Positions 54,601 through 62,868 of a DNA stretch of 64,000 nt are shown here, piece after piece (the stretch's first letter is position 1; each line of letters starts with the position of its first letter). Origin of the DNA: Neoalteromonas arenosi (GTDB lineage: Bacteria > Pseudomonadota > Gammaproteobacteria > Enterobacterales > Alteromonadaceae); assembly GCF_030362855.1 (NCBI RefSeq), contig NZ_JAUCBP010000007.1:806675-870674 (forward strand), in the 5' to 3' direction. The notes beneath the pieces were generated by a model. That model searched no databases. It saw nothing but the letters and a program-made list of their open reading frames with translations, and was not told the DNA's origin. The position numbers and the translations under genes are program-made.

Positions 54601-55092
54601 ATGCAACTGCTGATGATTTTTAACATTTCACTTAAAAAGCTCGTAACAGACCATGCTGAAGCGATTGGCTTTATTGCAATTGTTATCGCTTATTTTGCAT
54701 ACTCGCAGTATCAACAAACGCTAAAATATGAAGTTTTTGACAACCCGCGTAAAAGTGACTTTTATTATGTCGATTACTTAGCAATAGACAAATCATCAGA
54801 TCGTCGTTTTAGGTATATTCCGCTGAAAGTATTATCTGTTGAGCCCAATGGCATCAGGTTTAAAGTCGGAAACATTGCGCATACAACCCCAGTTTCACCT
54901 CGCGAACATGCCAAGTTAGACAGAGCGGTATTGCTTAGAAATTACTTCAAGCAGCACGAATTGTTTTTAAGTTTTACCGACATTGAACATTTAATCAGTT
55001 CAAACGCAATTTATGATGCAAGGCGGCCCGAAAATATCTACATCGATGGTTGGATAGTTTTGCATAAGCACGAAATGTACATTGACGGGTAA
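54601..55092 (+). CDS. Single-pass membrane protein of unknown function
   Basis: A 163-residue protein with one N-terminal membrane helix (about residues 19-37, EAIGFIAIVIAYFAYSQY) and a soluble domain of about 120 residues rich in aromatic and charged residues (NPRKSDFYYVDYLAIDKSSD, FRYIPLKVLSVEPNGIRFKV). The latter looks like a small beta-barrel. I do not recognise the family. The ATG at 54613 is an alternative start. It is 89 bases before the MATE gene on the same strand. Confidence 0.6.
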   Translation: MQLLMIFNISLKKLVTDHAEAIGFIAIVIAYFAYSQYQQTLKYEVFDNPRKSDFYYVDYLAIDKSSDRRFRYIPLKVLSVEPNGIRFKVGNIAHTTPVSPREHAKLDRAVLLRNYFKQHELFLSFTDIEHLISSNAIYDARRPENIYIDGWIVLHKHEMYIDG

Positions 55093-55181
55093 TTGGGAAC
55101 GGATCTTCATTGGCAAATCTCGACCTCCCCTGCACTTTCAGTTAGACTGCGCGGCCTTGAACTTTGGTACGAGCATTGTCG

Positions 55182-56549
55182 GTGACTACGGTAAACAACA
55201 CGTCTTTTAGAGGTGAATTGCACCAGCTAACTAGCTTGGCGTGGCCGCTATTGATCGCCCAGTTAACCCAAATGCTAATGGGCGTTTCCGACACCATCAT
55301 GGCTGGACGCTATTCTGCAACCGATATGGCGGCGGTAGCCGTTGGCTTTAGTATTACCACACCGATCTTGATGTTTATTCAGGGCATCGCATTGGCAATT
55401 CCGCCTATTGTTTCGCGCTTACTCGGCGCTGGTGATACCGGTAAAATCGCCAAGGCTACACAGCAAGCGATGTGGACCCTACTCGCTTTCAGTGGCTTGG
55501 TTTACTTATTCTTGTTGGTACTTGATCCGTTTTTACAGTGGTTCCCAATGGCACCTGAGTTGCGGTCAATTACCACTGAATACATCACCTTCGTACTCTA
55601 TGCTGCGCCAGCGTTCGCTTTGTATCAAGGCGCGCGGAACTTCTGTGAGGGTATGAACCAAACCCGGCCAACTATGCTAATTACCTTCTTCGGTTTGGCT
55701 GTGAATATTCCTGCCAACTATGTATTTATTTATGGTGAATTTGGTGTACCCGCAATGGGTGGTGCCGGCTGTGGTGTTGCCACAGCGTTGGTATTTGTAA
55801 TGATGAGCATTGCGACATTGTGTTATGCCAACTTTGCTCCTTCACTGCGCAAGCTCGGACTTTTTGCTCAGCTTTGTCTTCCTGAATGGCAAGCGATCAA
55901 AACCACCTTGCACTTGGGCTTACCTATCGCAATGACGATTCTTTTCGAGGTCACTTTATTCTCGGCTGTCGCTCTGCTACTTGCCCAGTTTGGCGCTATT
56001 CCAGTCGCAGCCCATCAGATCGCACTTAACTTCAGTTCACTGATGTTTATGTTTCCGTTGAGTATCGGTATGGCAGTAGCTATTCGGATATCATTTTTGA
56101 TCGGCCAGCAACGACCTGATGCTGCACAACTAGCTTTGCGCTCAGCATTGTTTTTGGGGTTGTCGATTGCGGCTATCACAGCAACAGCCACTATCTTAGC
56201 AAGAAGCCTTATCCCCGCGCTTTACACCACTGACATCAGCGTAGTTGATTACGCGATCGAACTGCTATTTTTAGCTGCACTGTTTCAGTTTTCTGATGCG
56301 GTTCAGGCGATTTCCGCCAATGCATTACGCGGTTATAAAGACACCACAGCAATGTTTTTAATCACCTTTACCGCGTATTGGCTGATTGGATTACCGACCG
56401 GCATAATGCTGGCGATGACAGACTGGTTAGTCCCAGCCATGGAGGCTCGCGGATTTTGGGTTGGCTTTATAGTTGGTTTAAGCGCGGCAGCTGTAATGCT
56501 GGGGATCCGCGTGCGAATTATCCAGCGCCGGATCCGCGCGCAACTTTAG
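55182..56549 (+). CDS. norM: MATE family multidrug efflux transporter (NorM type)
   Basis: A 455-residue, twelve-helix MATE exporter: LTSLAWPLLIAQLTQMLMGV, DTIMAGRYSATDMAAVAVG, the ARNFCEGMNQTRPTMLITFF and PVAAHQIALNFSSLMFMFPL signatures of the NorM branch, which uses Na+ or H+ to expel cationic drugs. The GTG at 55182 is my choice among TTG 55164, TTG 55176 and GTG 55182, none with a good ribosome-binding site. Its 3' end overlaps the convergent rluF gene by 32 bases. Confidence 0.92.
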   Translation: MTTVNNTSFRGELHQLTSLAWPLLIAQLTQMLMGVSDTIMAGRYSATDMAAVAVGFSITTPILMFIQGIALAIPPIVSRLLGAGDTGKIAKATQQAMWTLLAFSGLVYLFLLVLDPFLQWFPMAPELRSITTEYITFVLYAAPAFALYQGARNFCEGMNQTRPTMLITFFGLAVNIPANYVFIYGEFGVPAMGGAGCGVATALVFVMMSIATLCYANFAPSLRKLGLFAQLCLPEWQAIKTTLHLGLPIAMTILFEVTLFSAVALLLAQFGAIPVAAHQIALNFSSLMFMFPLSIGMAVAIRISFLIGQQRPDAAQLALRSALFLGLSIAAITATATILARSLIPALYTTDISVVDYAIELLFLAALFQFSDAVQAISANALRGYKDTTAMFLITFTAYWLIGLPTGIMLAMTDWLVPAMEARGFWVGFIVGLSAAAVMLGIRVRIIQRRIRAQL

Positions 56550-57333
56550 TTGAATTCGCTACCGCTCGATTGAGTTCGGTTAACTCTTCGGTTGTTAGGT
56601 GTCGCCATTTTCCCGGTGCTAAGCCTTTTAAACCAATATGCATAATGCGCTTGCGTACCAGTTTGGTAACCTCATAACCTAAGTACTCACACATTCGGCG
56701 AATTTGACGGTTTAGGCCCTGGGTTAGCACGATCTCAAAGGTAAATTGACTCACACCAGTGACCTTACAGGGCTTGGTTACCGTGTTAAGGATCGGCACA
56801 CCACCTGCCATGCGCTTGATAAAGCGCGGATTAATGGGTTTATTCACGGTAACTCGATACAACTTTTCATGTGCATTTTCCGCGCGTAAGATCTTATTCA
56901 CTATATCACCATCACTGGTGAGTAATATCAGGCCTTCTGAAGGTTTATCGAGCCGCCCGATTGGGAAAATACGCTGTTTGTATTTGATAGCATCAATAAT
57001 ATTGCCGCGAACCTTGCGCTCGGTGGTACAGGTAATGCCAACGGGCTTATGGTAGGCAATATACACCCGATCGCTCTTGTCTTGCTTAACTGCCGCGATG
57101 GGTTTGCCATCAACAGTGACTTGATCTCCTTCGCCGACTTTACTACCCAGCTCTGGAACCTTACCGTTTAACCGAACACGACCGGCATCGATCAATGCAT
57201 CGGCTTCACGACGAGAGCAGAATCCCGAATCACTTATAAACTTATTGAGGCGCTTAGCAGTCAATGCAAAACCTAAGGTGCAAATACAATTGGGTGCGAT
57301 TTTGCGCGACACTCGGCGATTGGTCAAATGCAT
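56518..57333 (-). CDS. rluF: 23S rRNA pseudouridine(2604) synthase RluF
   Basis: Up to 271 residues: an S4 RNA-binding domain (RLNKFISDSGFCSRREADAL, AGRVRLNGKVPELGSKV) followed by an RsuA-type pseudouridine synthase core with the catalytic Asp in IGRLDKPSEGLILLT and GLNRQIRRMCEYLGYEVTKL. The combination and length fit RluF. The first 20-25 residues may not be translated: TTG at 57264 would start right before TAKRLNKF. Convergent overlap with the MATE gene. Confidence 0.9.
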   Translation of the reverse strand: MHLTNRRVSRKIAPNCICTLGFALTAKRLNKFISDSGFCSRREADALIDAGRVRLNGKVPELGSKVGEGDQVTVDGKPIAAVKQDKSDRVYIAYHKPVGITCTTERKVRGNIIDAIKYKQRIFPIGRLDKPSEGLILLTSDGDIVNKILRAENAHEKLYRVTVNKPINPRFIKRMAGGVPILNTVTKPCKVTGVSQFTFEIVLTQGLNRQIRRMCEYLGYEVTKLVRKRIMHIGLKGLAPGKWRHLTTEELTELNRAVANSTKVARGSGAG

Positions 57334-57389
57334 TATGTATTAGCGATCACTTTCACTCGCTGCTAGACTTAACGCATACATTTTTATAA

Positions 57390-58010
57390 ATGCATCCATT
57401 TATGTCTATTTCGACAGAACCACTCGCCCTCTCTTTAGCGATATTCTATAGCTTCGTGGCTTTTTACTATGCGGTTTTTATTGGCCGCCACCAGCGCAAA
57501 TACGGCGAGTGTTCAGCGGTGCATATGGGGACAAAGTTCTCGTTACACTGGTGGAATCACCTAACCTTTAGAGTATTTAGAATAATAATCTGGAGCGTTT
57601 GTGTATTGCGCTTGTTTGTTCCATCCGTTGATAATTATCTTGGGCTATTCACCTGGACAGCCCCAGGTGTTGCTTGGGTTGGTTTTGCCATGCTGAGCTT
57701 GGGCTTCGCATTAGCCATAGCCACGCATCACCAAATGCTAGAGCACTGGCGCAGCGGTATCGATAGTGATTATCGCGGGGAGTTAGTCACTCAAGGCCTG
57801 TTTGCCTTTACTCGAAATCCTGCATTTATCGGTGTGGCTATTGCTCAGATCGGCTTTTTCTTGGCGCTGCCTAGCGTTTTCTCCTTTATTTGTATGCTAG
57901 TAGGCTTAACCGCATTGCGCATTCAAACCTACTTGGAAGAGAACCATTTGAACTTAAAATTTGGCAACGAATACACGTTGTACTGTCAATCTGTGCCTCG
58001 TTGGTTGTAG
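57390..58010 (+). CDS. Isoprenylcysteine/phospholipid methyltransferase-like membrane protein
   Basis: A 206-residue, five-helix membrane protein. The C-terminal signature LVTQGLFAFTRNPAFIGVAI followed by YLEENHLNLKFGNEYTLYCQ marks the ICMT/PEMT-like group of integral membrane SAM methyltransferases (the RNPxF motif and the EE...H...Y.Y cofactor region). The substrate of bacterial members is mostly unknown. ATG codons 1 and 5 are both possible starts. Overlaps the convergent rhomboid gene by 25 bases. Confidence 0.82.
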   Translation: MHPFMSISTEPLALSLAIFYSFVAFYYAVFIGRHQRKYGECSAVHMGTKFSLHWWNHLTFRVFRIIIWSVCVLRLFVPSVDNYLGLFTWTAPGVAWVGFAMLSLGFALAIATHHQMLEHWRSGIDSDYRGELVTQGLFAFTRNPAFIGVAIAQIGFFLALPSVFSFICMLVGLTALRIQTYLEENHLNLKFGNEYTLYCQSVPRWL

Positions 58011-58708
58011 CTCGATAAGGGTCGACCATCTACCGATACTACTACAGACTGTTTTACCTCTTGGTTTTCTTGCTCACGCTGCGAATCTAACTTCCACGCA
58101 TCGCCTATACGCTCAATATCTGGATCAACGAAATCTTGCTGCTCCCACACGTAGGGTTTTTCCACCAACTTAGGATCGCGTTTGTGCCACAATACTGCCG
58201 CCAACACGCCAGCCATGCCGCCAAAGAAATGATACTCATAGGAAATCCCCGGCTCGCGCGGAAATATCGTCATGATCATGCCGCCATACATAAAAAACGC
58301 AATCATCATAAGCACCACAGAGCGCTTATCACGCCGGAATATACTCACCGTAAACAAAAAGAAAAATAGCCCGTGGGTTAAACCACTTGCACCAAGGTGC
58401 GTGGCTTGTCGCGCAAATAACCATACGCCGATCCCAGATAGCAGCCAAACTAACACTAACACTCTGCGCCTAGAATTTGGATAGCCGTACCAGAGCATAC
58501 TCAGCAAAATGATCAGTGGTAAGGTGTTGTTGAATAAGTGCTCGTAACTACCATGCACTATGGTGCCTGTGATAATTCCGTAGATTTGCGATACGTCGTG
58601 AGGAACAACACCTAGGGCGTGCTGATTCAGGCCAAATAGCACAACTGCAGAGTGAATCACCCACAGTAATGCCGTAAAGGCTACCGCTAGCATAATTGAT
58701 TTTTGCAT
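57986..58708 (-). CDS. Rhomboid family intramembrane serine protease
   Basis: A 240-residue rhomboid protease with six membrane helices, plus a C-terminal soluble tail of about 75 residues (PKLVEKPYVWEQQDF onwards). The catalytic dyad is S108 in HLGASGLTHGLFFF and H160 in YEYHFFGGMAG, with the oxyanion HLFNNTLPL in helix 2. It cleaves membrane-protein substrates within the bilayer; targets are unknown. Upstream of its start is a long hairpin (58728-58776). Confidence 0.9.
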   Translation of the reverse strand: MQKSIMLAVAFTALLWVIHSAVVLFGLNQHALGVVPHDVSQIYGIITGTIVHGSYEHLFNNTLPLIILLSMLWYGYPNSRRRVLVLVWLLSGIGVWLFARQATHLGASGLTHGLFFFLFTVSIFRRDKRSVVLMMIAFFMYGGMIMTIFPREPGISYEYHFFGGMAGVLAAVLWHKRDPKLVEKPYVWEQQDFVDPDIERIGDAWKLDSQREQENQEVKQSVVVSVDGRPLSSYNQRGTD

Positions 58709-58727
58709 AACACCCTCTGTCTCTATC

Positions 58728-58776
58728 GCTTACCTCTTGTATCTTGGTCCATAAGACCCAGATACAAGAGGTAAGC
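58728..58776. repeat. Long perfect hairpin upstream of the rhomboid gene
   Basis: GCTTACCTCTTGTATCT (58728-58744) pairs perfectly with AGATACAAGAGGTAAGC (58760-58776); the interior GGTC-CATAA-GACC extends the stem past one mismatch. The total is a 49-base, nearly complete palindrome 20 bases before the rhomboid start codon. It lacks a T-run and so is not a standard terminator. It could be a repeated palindromic element or a 5'-UTR structure. Confidence 0.75.
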
Positions 58777-58829
58777 TTACAATAGCATTAGCGGTTTGCT
58801 GACTGAGTTAGAACAAAACTCTCTAAGGA

Positions 58830-59098
58830 CTAGGGCGTGTTGATCTTTGCGGTACAATTTTGCAGCAGTAAGACTACAATTTAGACAAGGATGAATGCGC
58901 GCAGTGTAGTTATTCTACATAAGCGCATGAAGACGCTGTATAAATTGTAGTATTGCGCTGCCCATTGGGTTAGGTTAAGTGGCTTGGGGCCTTTGTCACT
59001 CCTCATTCACTTAGAATAACTAAGCTTCATTCATCGTTTCGCGGCCGCAAGCCACTTAATTGAACAAAATTCGTACCGCAAAGATCAACACGCCCTAG
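58830..59098. mobile_element. MITE-like element with 26-bp perfect inverted ends and two internal arms
   Basis: A 269-bp non-coding element. Its ends are 26-bp perfect inverted repeats: CTAGGGCGTGTTGATCTTTG + CGGTAC at 58830-58855 and the complement at 59073-59098. Inside are two large arms: ACTACAATTTA (58873-58883) with TAAATTGTAGT (58941-58951), and TTAAGTGGCTTG (58975-58986) with CAAGCCACTTAA (59048-59059). The outermost bases allow either a TA or a CTAG target duplication. No transposase is present. The right end carries the stop codon of the adjacent mobA-like gene. Confidence 0.82.
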
Positions 59099-59673
59099 CT
59101 CTTGGTTTTTAAAAAAGCGGCTAGTTCTGTGCGAGTATCAATGTCGATAGCCGCCTGAGGCAAGTCGATGGTGCTTACACTTGCTTTGCCATTTAGAATT
59201 TGTCGAGCGCCCTTGTCGCCACTACAGGCAAGTAACTGCGTAAAGTATTTACGTGGAAAAATAGCAGGAACACTGTTTACTGACGGCAACTTAGCGCAAA
59301 CGATGGATTCAGGTAGCTGCACAGCCTTACTAAGCAACAATTCAAGGTGATGGCTGGTAACACTTATTTGATCAGCAAGCACAATCAATAGGTGGCTGCA
59401 ATTTGCTGGGCACGCATGCACCGCTTGATGTAACGAAGCACTTAAACCATCTTGCCATTTATCGACTTGGATTATATTGAAATCGGCTGGCACGGTGCTC
59501 GCGATTTCATCAAAATATGCGCCTAAACACACTTGCATATGCGCCACATTGAGCTGGCGCACCTGTGATAGTACTTGCGACAACATGGTGCACTGCCCGA
59601 CCATTGCCAGTTGCTTAATACCATCGAATCGGCTTGACTCACCTGCTGCTAATACAGCTACGGAAGTTTTCAT
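59095..59673 (-). CDS. MobA/MocA-like nucleotidyltransferase (molybdenum cofactor maturation)
   Basis: A 192-residue NTP-transferase with the nucleotide-binding start VAVLAAGESSRFDGIKQL, DKWQDGLSASLHQAVH and the metal site LLIVLADQISV. This is the MobA-like group that adds a cytidine (MocA) or similar nucleotide to molybdopterin for xanthine-oxidase-type hydroxylases. The ATG at 59673 overlaps the XdhC stop (ATGA). Its stop codon TAG lies in the end of the inverted-repeat element. Last gene of the coxD/coxE/xdhC-like operon. Confidence 0.85.
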   Translation of the reverse strand: MKTSVAVLAAGESSRFDGIKQLAMVGQCTMLSQVLSQVRQLNVAHMQVCLGAYFDEIASTVPADFNIIQVDKWQDGLSASLHQAVHACPANCSHLLIVLADQISVTSHHLELLLSKAVQLPESIVCAKLPSVNSVPAIFPRKYFTQLLACSGDKGARQILNGKASVSTIDLPQAAIDIDTRTELAAFLKTKS

Positions 59674-60659
59674 GTAGTGCCCAAGATCTGGCTGATCGAT
59701 TGGCCATCCTGCTGATTTAACCAAGCGTGTATCTCTGCCAACATAGCCAGCGCAAGGGATTCAGGTAAATCGCCGCCTAACCGCAAACCAATTGGATTAG
59801 CGAGTCGCCCCTGTAGCGCTGCTAAACCAATACCAGCGTTATCCAATACGCGTTCAGTCCGATGCCCAGGCCCAAGCAATCCGATATAACCAATATGTGC
59901 TGCTGTTGGCAGCAGGGTTAACTGCAAAGCTTGCGCATCGAGCTCAACACTGTGGTGCATAACAATAACTGCTGACACTTTGGCTAGATGCTCGTGGTCG
60001 GCAAGTGCTAAGGGCGCGAGATTGCTGCCGCGCTGCGCATTTACAAAATCACTGCGGCGCGCGTATCGCGGGCGTGGGTCATTCACCCACATTTTCCAAC
60101 CTAATTGGTGTCCCATGCTGACCACAGGTACGGCGTCTACCCCACCACCTAATACCAACACTGTTGGTGCTGGCTTAATGGCAAAGCTCAACCAATCAGG
60201 TTGCTGTAATTCAGTATCGCTCCAAACGCCCTGAGGTTGTTCATCATTGATCGGTTGCGCGAAAAAGCCACTTTGGTCTTGCTCCAGTGCCCGATACACA
60301 AGATCGAGTTGCAAATAATCGTTGTCGGCGTTTACCGGCTGCAACAACAAGTCGACCTTGCCACCACAGCCAATCCCCAAGTTCCAAGCTAAGTCGCCCT
60401 CTTCACGCATGTCATAGGTAATGCGCTTGCTCGTGCCTAATTGCCAGCACTGTCGCGCATGTTTGAGCACATCGCTTTCTAAACAGCCACCACTGACTAA
60501 GCCAAATTGCTCACCGCTATCATTAAATAGCATCATTGCGCCAGGCCTGCGATAACTCGAACCTTCAGTACCTATTACCGTTACTAACACCCAATTAAGC
60601 GTATCGCGCTCGGCATGCCAGATGCGCAGCAATGTTTCTAGTTGATTATTCAAGACCAT
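59670..60659 (-). CDS. XdhC/CoxI family molybdoenzyme maturation protein
   Basis: A 329-residue XdhC/CoxI protein, which binds molybdopterin, aids its sulfuration and inserts it into xanthine-dehydrogenase/CO-dehydrogenase-type enzymes. It shows VTVIGTEGSSYRRPGAMML, GLVSGGCLESDVLKHAR, GIGCGGKVDLLLQP and a C-terminal Rossmann domain (VLVLGGGVDAVPVVSMGHQL, HIGYIGLLGPGHRTERVL). GTG 60662 or ATG 60659 can start it; both are within a few bases of the preceding stop. Coupled to the MobA-like gene by an ATGA overlap. Confidence 0.9.
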   Translation of the reverse strand: MVLNNQLETLLRIWHAERDTLNWVLVTVIGTEGSSYRRPGAMMLFNDSGEQFGLVSGGCLESDVLKHARQCWQLGTSKRITYDMREEGDLAWNLGIGCGGKVDLLLQPVNADNDYLQLDLVYRALEQDQSGFFAQPINDEQPQGVWSDTELQQPDWLSFAIKPAPTVLVLGGGVDAVPVVSMGHQLGWKMWVNDPRPRYARRSDFVNAQRGSNLAPLALADHEHLAKVSAVIVMHHSVELDAQALQLTLLPTAAHIGYIGLLGPGHRTERVLDNAGIGLAALQGRLANPIGLRLGGDLPESLALAMLAEIHAWLNQQDGQSISQILGTT

Positions 60660-60662
60660 CAC

Positions 60663-61844
60663 TCACTGTTTTTGGCTTAGCGCTTTAATGCCCTCAGACA
60701 GGCCTTCTAAGGTCAATGGATACATGCGATCCGACATGAGCTCCTTCAGAATTTGAATGGAGGCGTAATAGCCCCAATACTGCTTACCCTGCGGATTAAG
60801 CCAAATACAATGACTAAAATGGTTGTTTAACCGTGTTAACCAATCAGCACCTGACTCTTCATTCCAATGTTCGATACTGCCGCCAGGATAAGTGATTTCG
60901 TATGGCCCCATTGTGGCATCACCGACAAAAATCACTTTATAGTCGCGGCCGTATTTATGCATGATTTCCCACAAACTCATGCGTTCTTTATCGCGCCGCG
61001 CATTGTCTTTCCATACGTCTTCGTACACGCAATTGTGAAAGTAAAAGTATTCTAAGTGCTTAAATTCTGAATGAACTGCTGAGAACAGTTCCTGACACTG
61101 TTTTATGTAAGCGTCCATGGAACCACCAACGTCAAAGAACATTAAAACCTTCACGGCATTGTGTCTTTCCGGCGTCATATGGATATCTAACAGTCCACCA
61201 TTTTTAGCTGTAGCACCAATCGTTTCATTGACGTCCAATTCCTCGCTGGCTCCGGTACGCGCGAACTTGCGCAGTTTCCTGAGCGCCATTTTAAGGTTAC
61301 GCGTACCCAGTTCGACGTCACTGGAGAAGTTTTGGAACTCGCGTTTTTCCCAAATCTTGACTGCCGAGAAGTTACGGTTCTGTTTTTGACCAATACGAAT
61401 ACCCTCTGGGTTGTAACCCTCTGCACCAAAGGGTGAAGTACCACCGGTACCAATCCATTTGTTACCGCCTTGGTGACGTTTCTCCTGCTCGGCTAGACGC
61501 TCTTGCAGAGTTTCCATCAATTTGTCTAAACCACCGAGCGCTTGGATCTTGGCTTTTTCTTCGTCGCTTAAATATTTGCTAATCGCATTATTTAACCAAT
61601 CTTGCGGAATACTTGATTCAAACAAATCGATACTTTCAACGCCTTTGAAGTATTCGGCGAAAGCCCGGTCGAACTTATCAAATTGGCTTTCGTCTTTAAC
61701 CATGATCATACGGGCGAGATAGTAAAAACTGTCGAGATCGGCATACACAACATGTTGCTCTAGCGCACCAATAAGGTCGAGCAGCTCGCGCAGACTGACG
61801 TTAAGGCGATGCTTTTTGAGGGTGAAAAAGAAATCGACTAACAC
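60663..61844 (-). CDS. VWA-domain protein, CoxE-like
   Basis: A 393-residue protein with an N-terminal helical region and a C-terminal von Willebrand A-type domain; the metal-site remnant is VLMFFDVGGSMDAYIKQC (Asp-x-Gly-x-Ser) and later VIFVGDATMGPYEI. It matches the CoxE-like partners of MoxR/CoxD AAA+ ATPases. Together these act as a chaperone pair in activating molybdo-hydroxylases. The GTG start overlaps the MoxR stop by one base (TAGTG), indicating coupled, stoichiometric production. Confidence 0.9.
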   Translation of the reverse strand: MLVDFFFTLKKHRLNVSLRELLDLIGALEQHVVYADLDSFYYLARMIMVKDESQFDKFDRAFAEYFKGVESIDLFESSIPQDWLNNAISKYLSDEEKAKIQALGGLDKLMETLQERLAEQEKRHQGGNKWIGTGGTSPFGAEGYNPEGIRIGQKQNRNFSAVKIWEKREFQNFSSDVELGTRNLKMALRKLRKFARTGASEELDVNETIGATAKNGGLLDIHMTPERHNAVKVLMFFDVGGSMDAYIKQCQELFSAVHSEFKHLEYFYFHNCVYEDVWKDNARRDKERMSLWEIMHKYGRDYKVIFVGDATMGPYEITYPGGSIEHWNEESGADWLTRLNNHFSHCIWLNPQGKQYWGYYASIQILKELMSDRMYPLTLEGLSEGIKALSQKQ

Positions 61845-62680
61845 TAGCGGCGCGCCATAAACACCAGTTTTTCGAACAAGTGAATATCCTGTTCATTTTT
61901 AAGCAGAGCCCCATACAGCGGAGGAATTGATGTCTTGCCATCTTTGTTGTGTAGTGTTTCTGCAGGGATATCTTCAGCGACAAGTAATTTTAACCAGTCG
62001 AGCAATTCCGAGGTCGAAGGCTTTTTCTTTAATCCCGGCACTTCACGCAAATCAAAGAAGGCCTTCAAGGCTTCGTCGACTAAACGCTGTTTTATGTCTG
62101 GGTAATGCACATTGATAATACTGCGCATCTCATCAGCCGATGGGAACTGAATGTAATGGAAGAAACAACGACGCAAAAACGCATCCGGCAACTCTTTTTC
62201 GTTGTTAGAAGTGATGATCACAATGGGACGTTGCGTCGCTTTGACCAACTCCTGAGTCTCATAAACGAAGAATTCCATTTTATCGAGTTCGAGCAACAAA
62301 TCGTTAGGAAATTCAATATCGGCTTTGTCAATTTCATCGATTAAAAGCACCGGGCGCTTGTCAGCTGTAAACGCCTGCCAAAGCTTGCCTTGCACAATGT
62401 AGTTTTTAATATCGTGTACTTTCTCATCGCCCAGTTGCGAATCCCGCAATCGCGATACCGCATCGTACTCGTACAAGCCTTGTTGGGCTTTCGTGGTTGA
62501 CTTAATGTGCCATTGGATCAAGTCTGTGCCTAAACTCGCTGCGAGTTGTTCAGCTAACATGGTTTTTCCGGTACCAGGCTCGCCTTTTACTAACAGCGGC
62601 TTTTCCAAAGTGATCGCGGCGTTAACCGCCAATTGTAGCTCCTTGGTTGCAATATAATCTTGGGTACCGGTGAATGCCAT
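61844..62680 (-). CDS. MoxR/CoxD-type AAA+ ATPase
   Basis: A 278-residue AAA+ protein with Walker A VKGEPGTGKTMLAEQLA, Walker B PVLLIDEIDKADIEF, sensor 1 IVIITSNNEKELPDAFLRRC and the MoxR-family FHYIQFP. MoxR ATPases remodel metalloenzymes; the CoxD branch works on the bimetallic or sulfurated molybdenum site. The ATG at 62680 has AGAGG upstream and begins MAFTGTQDYIATKE; the frame runs on to 62770 without support. First gene of the operon. Confidence 0.92.
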   Translation of the reverse strand: MAFTGTQDYIATKELQLAVNAAITLEKPLLVKGEPGTGKTMLAEQLAASLGTDLIQWHIKSTTKAQQGLYEYDAVSRLRDSQLGDEKVHDIKNYIVQGKLWQAFTADKRPVLLIDEIDKADIEFPNDLLLELDKMEFFVYETQELVKATQRPIVIITSNNEKELPDAFLRRCFFHYIQFPSADEMRSIINVHYPDIKQRLVDEALKAFFDLREVPGLKKKPSTSELLDWLKLLVAEDIPAETLHNKDGKTSIPPLYGALLKNEQDIHLFEKLVFMARR

Positions 62681-62868
62681 TGAGTGCCTCTTAGTTACTT
62701 CAGTTTTTTTGAATTTTCTATATCTTATAGCAAAAAAGCCCGTAGGATTTTTGGCCATCATACCAATCATATGGTTATTATGTTACGCAAAGTGTTAATG
62801 GCTTGTTCACTTTTATCGTGGATATCCGTTAATACACCGACAGATAAGACAGAACAAAAGGTAAATCC

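Noticed and set aside
54483-54623. 46-codon ORF beginning MILRLLPHCICC
   Set aside because: Short, no ribosome-binding site, overlaps the next gene's start and has no recognisable features beyond hydrophobicity.
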